Source: Mytilus californianus
Lineage: Eukaryota; Mollusca; Bivalvia; Mytilida; Mytilidae
NCBI RefSeq assembly: GCF_021869535.1
Contig: NW_026262734.1
Location: forward strand, 75,578,339 to 75,642,338
Direction: 5' to 3'
Length of the DNA: 64,000 nt
Shown: piece after piece, positions 32,471-44,530 of the stretch
How the letters are laid out: every line of letters starts with the position of its first letter
How positions within the stretch are numbered: position 1 is the first letter of the stretch
Notes under the pieces: generated by a model
Database searches by the model: none
The model's input: the letters and a program-made list of their open reading frames with translations, nothing else
Told to the model about the DNA's origin: nothing
Program-made: the position numbers and the translations under genes

Positions 32471-34134
32471 CAAATACACCTGAAAAAAAAGTGTGGATGA
32501 TTAGTGATTTTATCAGATTGCATGGTTTGACTAAGTGAATGGCATATAAAACCTGTCCAACCAATGATACAAACATTTTGTCAACAATGCAATACGTCAT
32601 GAAGTTTAAATTTTATGAAGTAGTACATGTGTATTATTGGACAAGCGAAGGATGGCAAAATAGACTGACAATTAAAGAAAATTGTAAACAAAAATGTCAA
32701 TACTTTAACTACAATATATTCTATTCGTTGGTTTTCGAGTTTAGTCAAATTCGCTTATTACATTGAATAATGTAACTAATTATAGATTTGAATGTTTGAA
32801 TCTAATGGTACACTTATCAATTTAGTTGTTACATAAAACAGGCTCATTAAATTACATGCAGATGATAAAAGGACTCGTTCTTTAAAACAAATTTCAGAAA
32901 AATTAAATTAAATAGTTGTTATTCAATTTCGATATGTATTTCGATACTAGATGAGTTTTCGTCCTCATAAACTAAAAACAGGATATTCAACATGTTTGAT
33001 ACATTTTAACGCCACAATTGAAAATAGTTTCAAAACATCAATTATTCATATTTTAACAATACATATTATAATTATAATATCAATTACGTTTTCAAATAAC
33101 TGTTTGTATGAAGTACACGAAGAATGCGTAAAAATTGCGTACATTTATTGGGTGGGCGTAGCTAAAAATTCTTAAATCTTCTGTTGTATTCAAACAGATA
33201 AGTTGTTAAAGTTTTCATTCAAATTGCAAACACGTGTCGGATTCAAATGATGCATCTTTCATTCAATTAAAGACTAGTATGTGTATGGACTATAAATGTA
33301 TGAAAGTGATCCTTAAATTTTCTTCTGTGCACAGTATAAATTAAATTGCTTACTATAATTCAACTTTTCGGTGTTTTTTCACGTGCAAGTATTCGATTTT
33401 CTTGTTTTTCTAAAAATTGCGTTTGAAGAATTGCTAGAAATATTAAAGAAAGCCCTCTTTCAAACTTATAGCTGTAAAACACGTTCTTTTTAAAATTTAT
33501 TAGATTCATGCTTAATGGCGTATTTTACGCAGAGAAGACGACGACACCAACGCAGAAGATTACACAAGACGACGAAAATGACCCATATGTGTCACTACTT
33601 ATACACAAAAAGCCGTTCGATGTCGGGCGACATACTGATTCTTTTTTACTGTTAATGTTCAATTTCTAACTACTCCTTTTTGCATTGTTGACCTAAAATG
33701 ATTTTTGTTTTTTTTTAGATTCTTTTGTTTTTTATAAGCCTTATGCTACAGTATGAATTAAAGGATAGAAGATTTATTAAGGCGATGTTTATAATATTTT
33801 CATCCAATAAGTGTATGCTTGACTGTGTGGACCTGAATATATTATAAAAGTAACTAAAACGACGGGAGAAATGAAACTTGTACCGTATGTTTACTTATGA
33901 TATTTCGGATGAAGACATTTCCTATCGACTTTTTTTTTACGAAACAATTAAGTTTTACAATAAATTCCTTTTTATTCGGTATTTCACATCTATTCATTAA
34001 TAAAATACATCAACGTCAGTTGTTTATGTAGAAAATAAGTTTCATCCTGTAACAACTAATAAAATACGGTTACCTTTTAAAAAAAAAACAAAAAAAAACA
34101 GCAAACAAAACTAGTTTAACCCTATCACATTCTA
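32471..34134. other. No gene recognised
   Basis: AT-rich intergenic sequence. Open frames at 32539-32766 and 32951-33175 carry no recognisable domain. Confidence 0.45.
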
Positions 34135-34415
34135 TATGTGCCTGTATAAAGTCAGGAGCCTGTAATTTAGTGGTTGTTGTTAGTTACTGTGTATCATATT
34201 TGTTTTTCGTTCATTATTTTGTACATAAATCAGGCCGTTATTTTTCTCGTTTGAATTGTTTTACATTTGTCATTTCGGGGCCTTTTATAGCTGATTAAGA
34301 GGTATGGGTTTGTTCATTGTTGAAGACCGTACGGTGACCTATAGCTGTTAAATTCTATGTCATTAGGTCTCTGGAGAATTGTCTCATTGGCAATTATAAC
34401 ACATCTTCTGTTTTT
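34135..34415 (-). repeat. Family M1 copy, minus orientation
   Basis: Plus-strand text GCCTGTATAAAGTCAGGAGC, ATTTCGGGGCCTTTTATAGC, GTTGAAGACCGTACGGTGAC and TTGTCTCATTGGCAATTATA, then ACACATCTTCTG, is the reverse complement of the family. Confidence 0.85.
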
Positions 34416-35089
34416 TTTTTATAATATTAATCTTTGGAGAAATATTTTCAGATTAAACGAACTGACATTACATAAAGCGTTCAAATTTGTTACGTGCATT
34501 CATAATGCCTCCCGATAAATATAAGTTTAGAGAGAAGAATACAAATAAAAAATTAAAAAAAGACTTCTGCTCAAAACGATGTCATTGTTAGTCTGGATAC
34601 ATGTTTGTCTCAGGAATAAAAAGTGATGGCATCTCTTGTATATTTCATTGATCCTAAGTAATTAAAGCGTCTCGTTTTTGACTTTATTCAATTATCTTCT
34701 ATAGACATCAAGTTGTGTTTCATAGTAACACTTACAAATATTCATATTCAACAGCAAGTTCTGTCCGATGGCTTCAAAACATATGTTTAAATCGTAATGG
34801 TATCACTCTGGCTCTTAAAGGATATATGATTAAAAATTAATATTAATGTACTAATTAAATTGAATAAGAGAGAAGGATTCATATAAGTATTCTTGTTTCG
34901 GAATCTTAATGTTTCTGTTGTATATTTGTCATTTGTTCCCTTTCGAAAAATTGAATATTGTTTAAACTTCTGTTCTATTTCAATAGCGTTTTTTCCGATT
35001 TGAAAGTTCTAGGATGTGATATTCGTTTTATGATTGATCAGTAAATTGTTTTCTCGCTTTATGCTTTGACGTGACGAATGTAATTGTCT
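34416..35089. other. No gene recognised
   Basis: AT-rich intergenic sequence with no supported feature. Confidence 0.45.
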
Positions 35090-35625
35090 CCGTCCGTCCG
35101 AAACACATAGATAATGAGAAACCTTTTGACAGAAATCTTTCAAACTTGACTATTTGCCGTCGTTTTCTTTTTACCGTGCTATATCGTCAGTTTGATTTTA
35201 TCATTCTTTTTTAGTATTGTAGCAATAACTAACATTGTAACGCAACTACTCTGAGTCCGTTTCACAGAAAGCTCTCATACTTGTTAAAAAATTGTTTGCC
35301 ATCATGTGGACTTTAATCTTTTGTTTACTATTGTACCACACTGACACTTTGTGAATGCAAATCCAATGAGACTGTTGGGCAGAAAGCTTTCATACTTGGC
35401 ATGATTGTTTGCCATCATGAGATGATAAGTTGACTATATTATACCGTTATTTTAATATGACCATTTTTACGTGAGTTATGTGATTTTGACCATTTTGTTT
35501 ACTATTGTACCACAATGATACCATGTGATAGCAAATCCTGTGAGACCGTTCAACAGACAGCTTTCGTAATTGGCAGGATTGTTCCGTCATCATGAGAAGT
35601 TGACCATATTGTACATTGAAACTGA
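35090..35625 (+). repeat. Tandem modules of a GTCCGTCC-type repeat, about 3 units
   Basis: After CTCCGTCCGTCCGAAACACA, three related modules follow, near 35255, 35370 and 35545. Each has an AGAAAGCT(C/T)TCATACTTG-like word, then TGTTTGCCATCATG or TTCCGTCATCATGAGAAG, then a run of TTTACTATTGTACCACA. A further unit lies at 36515-36650. These look like internal modules of the M4/31874-type sequences, amplified. Confidence 0.65.
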
Positions 35626-35763
35626 AAATTTTGAATCTTTTTTAATTCACTGAAGGACTCATATGAGACTTGAAAGTACAAACAAACAATATAAACAAAT
35701 ATAACGAAGAACAGCAATAAAAGCGCTGTTCCTTTGCTTTTTTGTGTGTTTTTGCTGTGCATG

Positions 35764-35816
35764 AACTGATTTTGTGTCATGATGGATACCCCATATCCTT
35801 TGTTTTTCTATTATAA
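35764..35816 (+). repeat. Short dispersed repeat, partner of 15888-15944
   Basis: ATTTTGTGTCATGATGGATA, then CCCCATATCCTTTGTTTTTC, matches the reverse complement of 15888-15944. Confidence 0.65.
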
Positions 35817-35994
35817 TGCATGAACAAAATTAAAACATATATGCACATATACAGGAAGATAAATATCACTTATATATAGACAGTATAACTTTACAGGTGG
35901 ACAACAAGAGTGAATTTATCGTTACTATTTATTAATTCCTAGAAACTAGCAACATTTTTTACTTTACATATCTTTTGCAGGTAAACACTTTTGT

Positions 35995-36490
35995 CTCTCA
36001 ACATTGAAAAGCATAATATTTCAAGCATCAACATATCCAAAATCAAATGAAATATCATTGTGGTCACAACTGTAGTAAAATATCTATTAGTCGGCACAAT
36101 TTTCTTACCATTTGTAATACAAAAACAACTTTTCTAGTTTGTTGTACCTGTCTATACTTATTACCATGGTATCCTTTCTAGAAAATATTATGCCAAGATA
36201 TTCAAATTCGTCAATAACAGATAGAAGTGCATTATTGTACACATCAAAATGAGCATTTTCAGCCTATCTACCCTTGTAAAATATAAAAAAATATTAGTTT
36301 TAGCTGTATTTACTTAAAGTTTACATGTTTCACAATATAAATACATTGCATTCAAGGCAGATTGCAATTCAGCAGCAGATTCAGCAAAAATTACGGTGTC
36401 GTTAGCATATAATAACAAATATAATTAAAAATAAACTTCAATGTCATTGTTATCAAATAAGAAATGCGACATGTTACAAACATCAATTAA
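35995..36490 (-). pseudogene. LINE-type reverse transcriptase remnant (YAND box)
   Basis: Translation of the minus strand from about 36490 downwards gives SHFLFDNNDIEVYF, then LLLYANDTVIFAESAAELQS, ALNAMYLYCETCKL, a stop, VNTAKTN, and after a frameshift DEFEYLGIIFSRKD. This matches the catalytic YADD region and the following thumb segment (EFxYLGIxFS) of LINE reverse transcriptases. The first Asp of the YADD box is Asn here. Several stops and at least one shift show that it is dead. Neither an endonuclease nor a 3' end is recognisable. Confidence 0.85.
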
Positions 36491-36514
36491 ATCACTACCA
36501 TCATTATATTTTGA

Positions 36515-36650
36515 CCATTTTACAGGAGTTATGGGACTTGAACTTTTTTTTAAAACTTTTGTACCACAATAACACTTTATGATTGGAACACTTCTGACAT
36601 CATTTGACAGAAAGCTCTCTTAATTGGCAGGTTTGTTTGACATCGTATAT
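36515..36650 (+). repeat. Outlying unit of the 35090-35625 repeat
   Basis: TTGACCATTTTACAGGAGTT, then TTTGACAGAAAGCTCTCTTA and ATTGGCAGGTTTGTTTGACA, parallels the modules upstream. The LINE remnant lies between them. Confidence 0.6.
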
Positions 36651-39019
36651 TTTTGGCCATAAAGATAAACATTGCAATAAATTGTTCTTGAATGAAATAT
36701 CTGACTATAAATAATATGAGAACATTTATTTATAAACGCCATTCGGATTTGTGTTTTACATCTCAATTGACTGAAAGAATATAATTGTATTAGCCAATAG
36801 AAAGACCTTGACAACATGTTATTCTTAATCTTAACTTCAGGTCACTACCACTTGGCCGATATCGTTAGGTTTGGGGACCCAGAATTACTATTCCCCGATA
36901 TATTTTCCCGCCTATTGGCACTTGTTTCTATTCTGGCATTGATAAAATCATTCGTTTTAACTCAAATAGAGGTATATAGGAGTATGGAATATGAGAAAAA
37001 ATAATCTGATCTTTGAAGCCTTTTCTCTTATACTTTCTTAAACACCCTTTGAATGAAGAGATAAAAGAAGTTTCTAAAATGTCTTAATATTCTCATGATT
37101 AATATCCACTGGTGATTTTCGGTTATAGATTTAGTTTCTTTAACACCAGCCCATTAGCAGTTTGCCGTCTTACTCTTTGTGCTAATTTTAATTTGAAAGA
37201 ATCGATTCACTGTGAAGTGTCGTGCCTTCTCACCACCGGAAATGATTACGCTATTTTATAAAGTGCCATTAGTATAATGTATATCTGAATTGGACCTTTT
37301 ATTAAAAGGAAACGATCGAGTGTTTACAATATTAACGTAAAAAAAGGCTTAATGACAACAAATTGGTCTACAAAATAAGGAGAATTGTAAATAAATGTCA
37401 TTATTCTGATATAACTTTGTTCATTTTTGATAGAAGAAAACAACTATCTCTACTTTTTATGATCTTAGTTTCAAATTTAGGCTATTTCAACAGTGTTTCA
37501 TAGCATAATTGTGTTTTGTGCATGTAGGACATTGTTGATACGGAAAAAAGTACATGATTTTGAATGATGTTTTAGTGCTGTTTTAGTATAAACTGTTATT
37601 TCCAATGTTCGTGCCCGGAATTCATAACCCCAAGGTAGTTAAAAGAATAATTGAAAAAAAAGATAAAAAAAATAGTTGCTACGAATTAGCAAAATGTCCC
37701 CCGCCGCTGTATAAACGAGGAATCAATGTGTCATTGTGGCACGAAGGGTAACATATGGTAAAAATTCCATAACTCCTATAAAATTAGTCATTGACGCTCA
37801 AAGCTAAAAGCTAAAAGGATAAATAAAGTACTAAGTGGAAGAATATTAAGGGCCAAAGATTCTGAAAGGAATCTAATCGATTAAACTAGTATCATAGCAT
37901 TACAGACTTCTATACTTCTCACTACTAGTAGAACAAAGTCTTATTTTGGTTGCAGAATAGCAAAACGTTCACAAGCTCGTGGAAACATGTTTTGATGGTG
38001 TTTTTCTGCGATTTTTTATGAGCAGTCGTTGCTTATATGCAACCTTACGTGATGTTTCAACAAAATGTATGTCCATATTTACAAATCAAATGTGTATTGC
38101 CATTTAAACTACCGATGTAACAATCTTATGACAAATAACCATACACAAAACGTACACAATGAAAAGTCAAACGCATAATCTAATCTATCATTTGCATTGT
38201 CAAGAGTCCTTAGTCCATATTACATGACTTTTTATGTAGGACCCCAATTGACTTACTTGGGATGGGATTGCAAATTAACATTACTTTTCTTTGTGTTTAG
38301 TAGAATTAATGTAAAGAGTGGTTGTCATTTTGAATTTAGTGCAAAACTGCAAAAACTACCGAAATAGCCTCATTTTGAGATCGTGTATCTAAAATTTAGA
38401 GATAACTACCGTCTTTTTTTCAAAACGACATTTGCTACAAAATGTATTTTATAAAGATATTTATGTTTGTAATGAATATTGATTTGTATAAAGCCGTGGT
38501 TCATATCTGATTTGTCCAAAAAATACGTGTAAAATGCTAATTTTTGGTCAAATAAGCCATCATAGTGACATCACAACTGACATTTTGGCACGAACGTGTA
38601 CAGATTGTATTGACCTGTTTATTATAGAATTGAATGCTTATTTTTTTTAAATTCTACGAAATGAAAGCAAGTGACCTTCACATTTTGCATGAAGCACGAA
38701 TGTGATCGTTACTTGGTTTCGTTTGCATAACTTTACAAAAACGCAACATTTGAATCTGAACGGAAATCCTTAGATACAAAACATTGACAGAAATTTTCGA
38801 ATTAGATAAAAGTAGTGTCTATTTGCATAAAATCAATTATACTTCAACTAGCTGCAATTTGCATGATCAGATGTAACAAACCAAAAACACAGAAATTCGT
38901 ATCGTTTGTTTATGAAAATATGTATTTTCTCATATTCAATCATTGCTACTATGCTCATAGTAGACAGAAAAACAGAAATCCAAATAGTGGCATATGAATA
39001 AATCAAAGAAACACGAAAC
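36651..39019. other. No gene recognised
   Basis: AT-rich intergenic sequence. The only item shared with other places is a repeat word at 38655-38705 (ACGAAATGAAAGCAAGTGAC, then CTTCACATTTTGCATGAAGC, family M7). The open frame at 36816-37004 has no domain. Confidence 0.45.
38655..38705 (+). repeat. Family M7 word (ACATTTTGCATGAAGC type)
   Basis: GAAAGCAAGTGACCTTCACA, TTTTGCATGAAGCACGAA recurs in reverse complement at 57705-57755 and in diverged form at 50475-50500. Confidence 0.65.
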
Positions 39020-39025
39020 TACTAG

Positions 39026-39125
39026 AAGGTGTCAAGTACAGGATTAGAAGGTGTCAAGTACAGGATTAGAAGGTGTCAAGTACAAGATTAGAAGGTGTCA
39101 AGTACAGGAATAGAAGGTGTCGAAC
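39026..39125. repeat. 22-bp tandem repeat, about 4.5 copies
   Basis: GAAGGTGTCAAGTACAGGAT(TA) is repeated head to tail with single-base changes. The last unit is shortened (GAAGGTGTCGAACAGGAATA). Confidence 0.9.
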
Positions 39126-39357
39126 AGGAATAAAAATTACAAAAACGCTGGATCACAAACATCACTTCAAACTGAATAGAGGGTGCTGGTCGGTAGATGG
39201 TGCGATGAAAATCTTTAAAACCACAAAAGAATCTGATGAAAAGGTAACATGTTACTCATAGCAAATAAAATAGATAGCTTTAGTCACAATAAACAATCAT
39301 GACGTACCATCGTTTTGAGTACTAGTAATGTAATTGTCCGTAAGGAATTAGAAATTC

Positions 39358-39735
39358 AAAATAAGAGACTGTGGACAATTGCCAATGGGACAACTATCAG
39401 TCAGTTGATGTGGATGTGAGCATTTTTTGGTTACCGTACGGCCTTAAATGTGCAAAACCCATACGTTACAGATAGTTATAAAGGACCCCAATTTAACGAG
39501 AAAAAAACAACGGACTGCTTTATAATAAAACAACAAACAAAAAACAAATAAGACAGAAATCAATCATCGAAAGCCGCTAAACTACAGGCTCCAAACTTTG
39601 GACAGACACATACAGAATGTGGCGGAGTTAACCCTAACTGCTCAACCCTACCCTAACCTTGCACAGGAGTGCAATTGCACAGCATCAGAACAGTCTATAA
39701 AATCCGTTTGAAAGGGCACATAAATTGACTAACAA
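39358..39735 (+). repeat. Family M1 copy
   Basis: Family order is kept: GACAATTGCCAATGGGACAA, GGTTACCGTACGGCCTTAAA, AGTTATAAAGGACCCCAATT, CTAAACTACAGGCTCCAAAC, GAATGTGGCGGAGTTAACCC. No inverted end is seen on the right, unlike the 30053 copy. Confidence 0.85.
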
Positions 39736-40169
39736 AACAATAAACAAAAGACACATAGAACCGAATTAAGGTTCTCTGTACAATTTTATTTTTATTGGCA
39801 GACTTTGAAAATTAAAAAAAAATATCTGGAAATTGAGATTATAAGAAATGTCGACACATTTTAAGATATTTTAGAGCGTACATTCAACTGAACAACAGCA
39901 GGTTAACCAGTCTTGATTAAAGCTTAAAATTTTTAAATTAATATCATTTCAGTTTGATAAAATTAAATCATGTAAAATTTCATTGAAAAAACAGCTGGAA
40001 ACAGAACTTTGGGCATATAGATTTAATCAATTATGATTAGAAGAAAGTGAAAGGATATTTCTTATATTTATTTCGTACTAAAACATTTTTAAAGGATTTC
40101 ACTTTAAACAATGACAATTTATTGCCTTAATTCTAATGTTCTTTTGTTGCAATAATCTTATTTATTTTT

Positions 40170-40310
40170 CGACAGATGCAATAGAACATTTAATTAAAAT
40201 TGGCTTTTCTGCATCAGGCTAATAATTTAATTATTGTACGTGTTAAGACAAATATCTGGCCATAATTAAATTACGATAAGAAAATGGAATACTCAACGAT
40301 TGACACTATC
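40170..40310. repeat. Dispersed repeat pair with 60390-60525
   Basis: The blocks CGACAGATGCAATAGAACAT, TTAATTAAAA, GTTAAGACAAATATCTGGCC and GAAAATGGAATACTCAACGA TTGACACT occur in the same order at the distant site as TGACAGATAAAATGGAATAT, TATTAAGACAAATATCTTAT and GAAAATTTGCAGTTGACACT. The family is otherwise unknown to me. Confidence 0.6.
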
Positions 40311-40319
40311 GAGTAATTG

Positions 40320-40410
40320 TATTCTTTTGTTTGTGTTCATGTTTTGTCACATGCTATATATATATATGTATTGTGTTGTGACAATAAACACTTGAATTTG
40401 AATATAAAGT
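40320..40410 (+). repeat. LINE-like 3' tail
   Basis: Ends TGTTGTGACAATAAACACTT followed by GAATTTGAATAT. A polyadenylation-like AATAAA followed by TTGAA repeats is common at CR1/L2-type LINE 3' ends. A (TA)n lies just upstream. Confidence 0.45.
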
Positions 40411-40569
40411 AATATTTTTGGGCATGCCAAAGCCTGGAGTAAAGAGTTCGGTCTTCAGGGAATATAAATATAGTACGATTAATGTTATATTTCATATTCT
40501 GAAAAAAAATAATTACAGAAAGTAGTTCAAGAATACAAAAATATAATGCATTATGACATGATATATATT

Positions 40570-40890
40570 CTTATACGTCACAATTGGAACACTTTCTGTC
40601 AAATAAATTCTTACCGTGACCTTGTTGATAAATATTCCGTATTAACTTCACAAATAATACATGATGGTCTTGAAGTATAGATTCTAGGTACTGACGTTGT
40701 TTATCATCTTAAGAACATGTGATAGTGTTATTTCTATTTGTCTTTGTGTATTTTCAACCTTTACTATTTAGTCCATTTTTGGTAATATACTTTAGGCGTT
40801 GCTCAGTATTTATACATCCTGCCATAGTGTTATTGTACTATGGTAATTTTGGTTTTCTTGTTTTTGTTTTTGTTTTCCTTTTTGAACATA
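40570..40890 (+). repeat. 3' end of the Penelope-type element
   Basis: Parallels 54880-55230. Shared text includes TAAATATTCC, AACTTCACAAATAATACATG, ATGGTCTTGAAGTATAGATT, CTGACGTTGTTTATCATCTT and CTATGGTAATTTT. It starts inside the last residues of the reverse transcriptase and continues through the 3' untranslated part, so it is a truncated copy of the same family as 53804-55230. Confidence 0.8.
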
Positions 40891-42098
40891 GAAATATACA
40901 TAATTATGTTATACATTATTCTCATAGCCACATTGGATTGGCTGAAATCTCATTCTTCCCATCTACATGAAATTAACGTTTTATGGCAAGAAAGTGTCTG
41001 ATCTTACTTTACAGAAAGCGTTCATTTGGTAGGGTGTAGTTTTTGTTAACGCCACCAAGTCAGATTTGTGTAGCCCATAACGTGGAAAGTATCACACTCT
41101 ACCTTTTTAAGAACGAATGCATAATGTATAATGTGGTGTTCATAGATGGTCTAGCTTCTGAAGATTCAAATGTAAAAAAAAAATCTAAAGTTAAGATTGA
41201 ATATGTCATTCAAAGGCATATGAATTTACACAAAAGAAAATGTTTGTAAATTTGCAAAGTTCTAACCCTCCGGCCGTAGTATCGAAGTAATTACATTTAG
41301 TAGAAACTAAAAAGATCTACCATAAACTCAAAATACTTTAAAAGTATAAAAAAAACCACACGACCATTAATTATTCTGATTTGGGACTGGCATATTTACA
41401 TGTAGCGATGCCTACCTGTTATTTTTTTTTACTTAAGACAAATCATATCATTCATAAAGTTATAACTGTTTTTACTTAAAAGACAAATCACATAAAGTAA
41501 CGCATATCATTCGGTTCCCTAGTCTTTTTTTTTTAATCAATAGTGTTCAAACAAAGCTCGAATTAAAACAGAGCGTAGACCATATACGAAAATATTACCA
41601 TTGAGAATAAAATCAATTTTAAGTTGACTTTAATTGCTATTTGATATTAGTTTAATGTCACAGTGACCTGTTTCATCTGAATATTTTATGAATTAAATTT
41701 ATTTAATTTATCAATGAGCAATGAGAACAGACGATTTTACGATTGTACAATTAAAAAAAAACTTCAGAAAAGGGTGAAAAATTGTGTTAGTTATAAAAGA
41801 AATAATGTACGCAAGAAAAACGTGAAGGACTAGACTTAAGCTTTAACTGCATATAACATACCAAAATATTACAAATACACTTCTGCACCCACTCGATGAA
41901 AAACGTACCTACATACATATTGTCTTCACGGATGACGTGACTTTATTTTCTTCATTTAGCCTGGTAATATGTCGATCATATTTACATTGAGAAAATCTAA
42001 CAATAAACAAGCGTACGGAGTATAAACAAAAAATATCTATTACTCGACTAATACAAAGAGATGTTGAATACATTTCTCATGTTTCTATACATGATGTA
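40891..42098. other. No gene recognised
   Basis: AT-rich intergenic sequence. No supported coding region or repeat was identified. Confidence 0.45.
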
Positions 42099-42600
42099 CG
42101 TCTTTAACATTGTTGTAAATGGACTAACACCTGATTACTTAACAATGCTAAATATTAATGATGTGCAACACCACAACTTACGATCTGTCTCTAATAATGA
42201 TCTATTTGTTCCAAGACCAAATACAAATTTTTATAAAAAATCTTTTCATTATTCTGCAACAAAGGTATGGAATAATTTACCACTCAAAATAAAAGATTGT
42301 CGAAATGTGGAATTATTTAAGAAACATTGTTATAATCATTTTCTTTAAAATTCTATGCAAGTCGAATAATTTGTTTTCTTTCTTTTATTGTAAGAATAAG
42401 AAAATTTAATCAAACTTTACCAATTATTGCCATTTTTATGTTTGAATGATTGAATTGTGTATATACTAGTAATATATATTGTATTTTAATGTATGAATGT
42501 ATGAATGTTTACTGTATACATGTATTTTGTTTGAGGGCCTCAATGAAAATTAGACTACTTCTAATTGAGTTACCCTCTTTAAATAAAGAATTTATTATTA
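42099..42600 (+). pseudogene. 5'-truncated LINE: C-terminal ORF end, 3' UTR and tail
   Basis: The frame FNIVVNGLTPDYL ... LRSVSNNDLFVPRPNTNFYK, then KSFHYSATKVWNNLPLKIKD, and FKKHCYNHF up to the TAA at 42346 is the typical last segment of CR1/L2/Jockey-type LINE polyproteins (the WNxLP box is clear). It is followed by a 3' untranslated part and a (TTA)n tail at 42583-42610. The open frame extends upstream to 42061, but similarity begins only near 42099, so the start is not native. The second, minus-strand copy of the same family is at 4020-4395. Confidence 0.88.
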
Positions 42601-43959
42601 TTATTATTATAAAAAAGGCAGAAGATACCAAGGGACATTCAAAACTCATAAGTCGAGATAACCTGACAACGTCATGGTAAAAAATCGAAAAACGACGAAT
42701 ATACAAACTAAACATTACACACATGAAACGAATATAAGGACCCAAGTATTGAATTGTTGCACTCATCTGGTATGTGTATTAATTGTAATAGTCGCATTAA
42801 ACAACTACTCTACCGAAAATAATAACCAGCGTACCAGAAATAGTTTTCAGTTACCACATACAGAGCAGTATCAAATCTAAAGAATTATAATATGAAAATA
42901 TGACATTCCATTTATAAATACATGTTTGCTTCAGGAAAATTAATGATGCAGCATATTGAAAAATTATTAGAAAAATCTGTTTCATCAACAAGAAAAAATC
43001 CTGTAGGTTTAGATAATACGTGTGAACTATCTTTGTCTCACATTTATAGTATTTTAGTGATAAAGCACACTGAAAGAGCTAACCTTGAGCACAAACTACG
43101 AGATTGAAAAGATCAAATAAAAACCTCAAATACTTATATAATGACAAGATGTGTTTGTTGGGGAAAAACAACTATAGTTTGTTTCAACTTCATTTTTCTA
43201 AAGTTACGCAGGAATACGAGAAAAGTCAACTACTGTATGTTTTTTTATATTCTTTTAAACAAATTTTTAGGGGGCGAAGATCCGAAATATGGGTACACGG
43301 AGATTGTCGCACATAAAGTTCACGTGACCACAATTTCAAATCAAAATATCGTAGAGCTTTCTACCGTCTTACTCCAAACAAAGGATGTATCACTTAAAAG
43401 AGTTCTTAAAAGGAATGATCGCTCCAGTGGATGAAACCGTATAGAAGTGCAGTACAGCTAGTCCGATAGTTATTTTCTAAACGTTTGCATAAAATAATTC
43501 TACTAATTCAAATTAGTTTTATTTAGATTTTGCTGTGAACTTTGTTATGAAAATTAAATGAAATTTATTTGGTCATCGTATTTAAAGGACGGCATTGGAT
43601 CATCACAGCGCAGCTATAAGAGACTATCCTTTTACCATGCAGATCTTGCGGTCATAAAAATTTCGAGTCATAATTAACCCTATCGAAATAATGGATTTTG
43701 ATGTTTGGAGCACAAAGTTTGTACTACGAATATTGAGTTAAGTTTAAAGACCGAGAGCCTGAAGTGTATGGGAAAATTGTGATATGATATTGACTTCTTG
43801 TTTTAGAAAATATCATATTTTATTAAGAAAATTAAACTTTTAACAAAAAATCTCAAAACGTCCGTCCCTTCATGATGGGCGAAGGAACAAGAACATGCTA
43901 ATGAAAGCCTTGGTGTTTCGAACACATATTTGTACCGAGTAAAGTTTTATGAGTCAACG
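42601..43959. other. No gene recognised
   Basis: A repeat-like stretch starts immediately after the LINE tail (AAAGGCAGAAGATACCAAGG, then GACATTCAAAACTCATAAGT), a text I recall from mussel repeats. A clean 61-codon frame at 42922-43107 has no recognisable domain. No gene is supported. Confidence 0.4.
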
Positions 43960-44395
43960 GTCAGGGCTCTTGTACGGAGAAACATCGACCAGTGCCCACG
44001 CAAGACCGATGGACTGTTTTAAGACTATTGTTAGACCACAAATGGAGGATGTCGGCACGCACTTCCTATTATATTCACAGCTTATATATTACATAACGAA
44101 GAAGCAGCTAACTTTGTCAATGATGACTACTATCGAATGACCAGCAGCACAAACCTAATGCAACAACTACAGAGGCAAATCTTACAATATATTGAGAGGC
44201 AAATAAGGTATTGTGCGTTACCATCTGGTAGCAATACCAGCAATCTACTAAATTTCAGCAGCAACAACAATAAGATGACATAAATAATATTACTTTTATG
44301 CATTTGCAAGAACGCAAAGGTACTAGCATTCGTTCTTTCCTAACATCACACGATTATGGAAAAGCCTACCAAGAAGAAGAATAAACCTTAGCGTT
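43960..44395 (+). pseudogene. LINE C-terminal remnant (second family)
   Basis: Pieces in shifting frames match the region after the thumb of CR1/Jockey-type LINEs: RALVRRNIDQCPRKTDGLF (about 43965-44021), CFKTIVRPQMED (about 44017-44052), EAANFVNDDYYRMTSSTNLM QQLQRQIL (44101-44184) and, after stops and another shift, ARTQRY, a stop, HSFFPNITRLWKSLP (about 44305-44368). The LWKSLP corresponds to the LWNSLP box. It is a different family from the 42099 copy, as the sequences around the shared box differ. It is dead through frameshifts and stops. Confidence 0.82.
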
Positions 44396-44530
44396 TGTGT
44401 GACTTACAGTTAAACAGTGGTGCTTTTTTTCTTTCTGGCCAAAACTGAACGTTAAAAAAACTGTTGATACTGCAAACTATGCCAGTTTATCACGGAAAAA
44501 ACGACAGAATAAATAAAACTGATACGAATG

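Noticed and set aside
32539-32766. Frame ending SLVFEFSQIRLLH, compared with 48295-48516 ending YSLVFEFS
   Set aside because: The shared eight residues come from a short AT-rich stretch. Sequence on either side does not align, so no family can be claimed.
42061-42348. A 95-codon open frame that looks like an intact small gene
   Set aside because: From about residue 13 it is the C-terminal end of a LINE polyprotein followed by the LINE 3' end. The apparent start is in flanking DNA.
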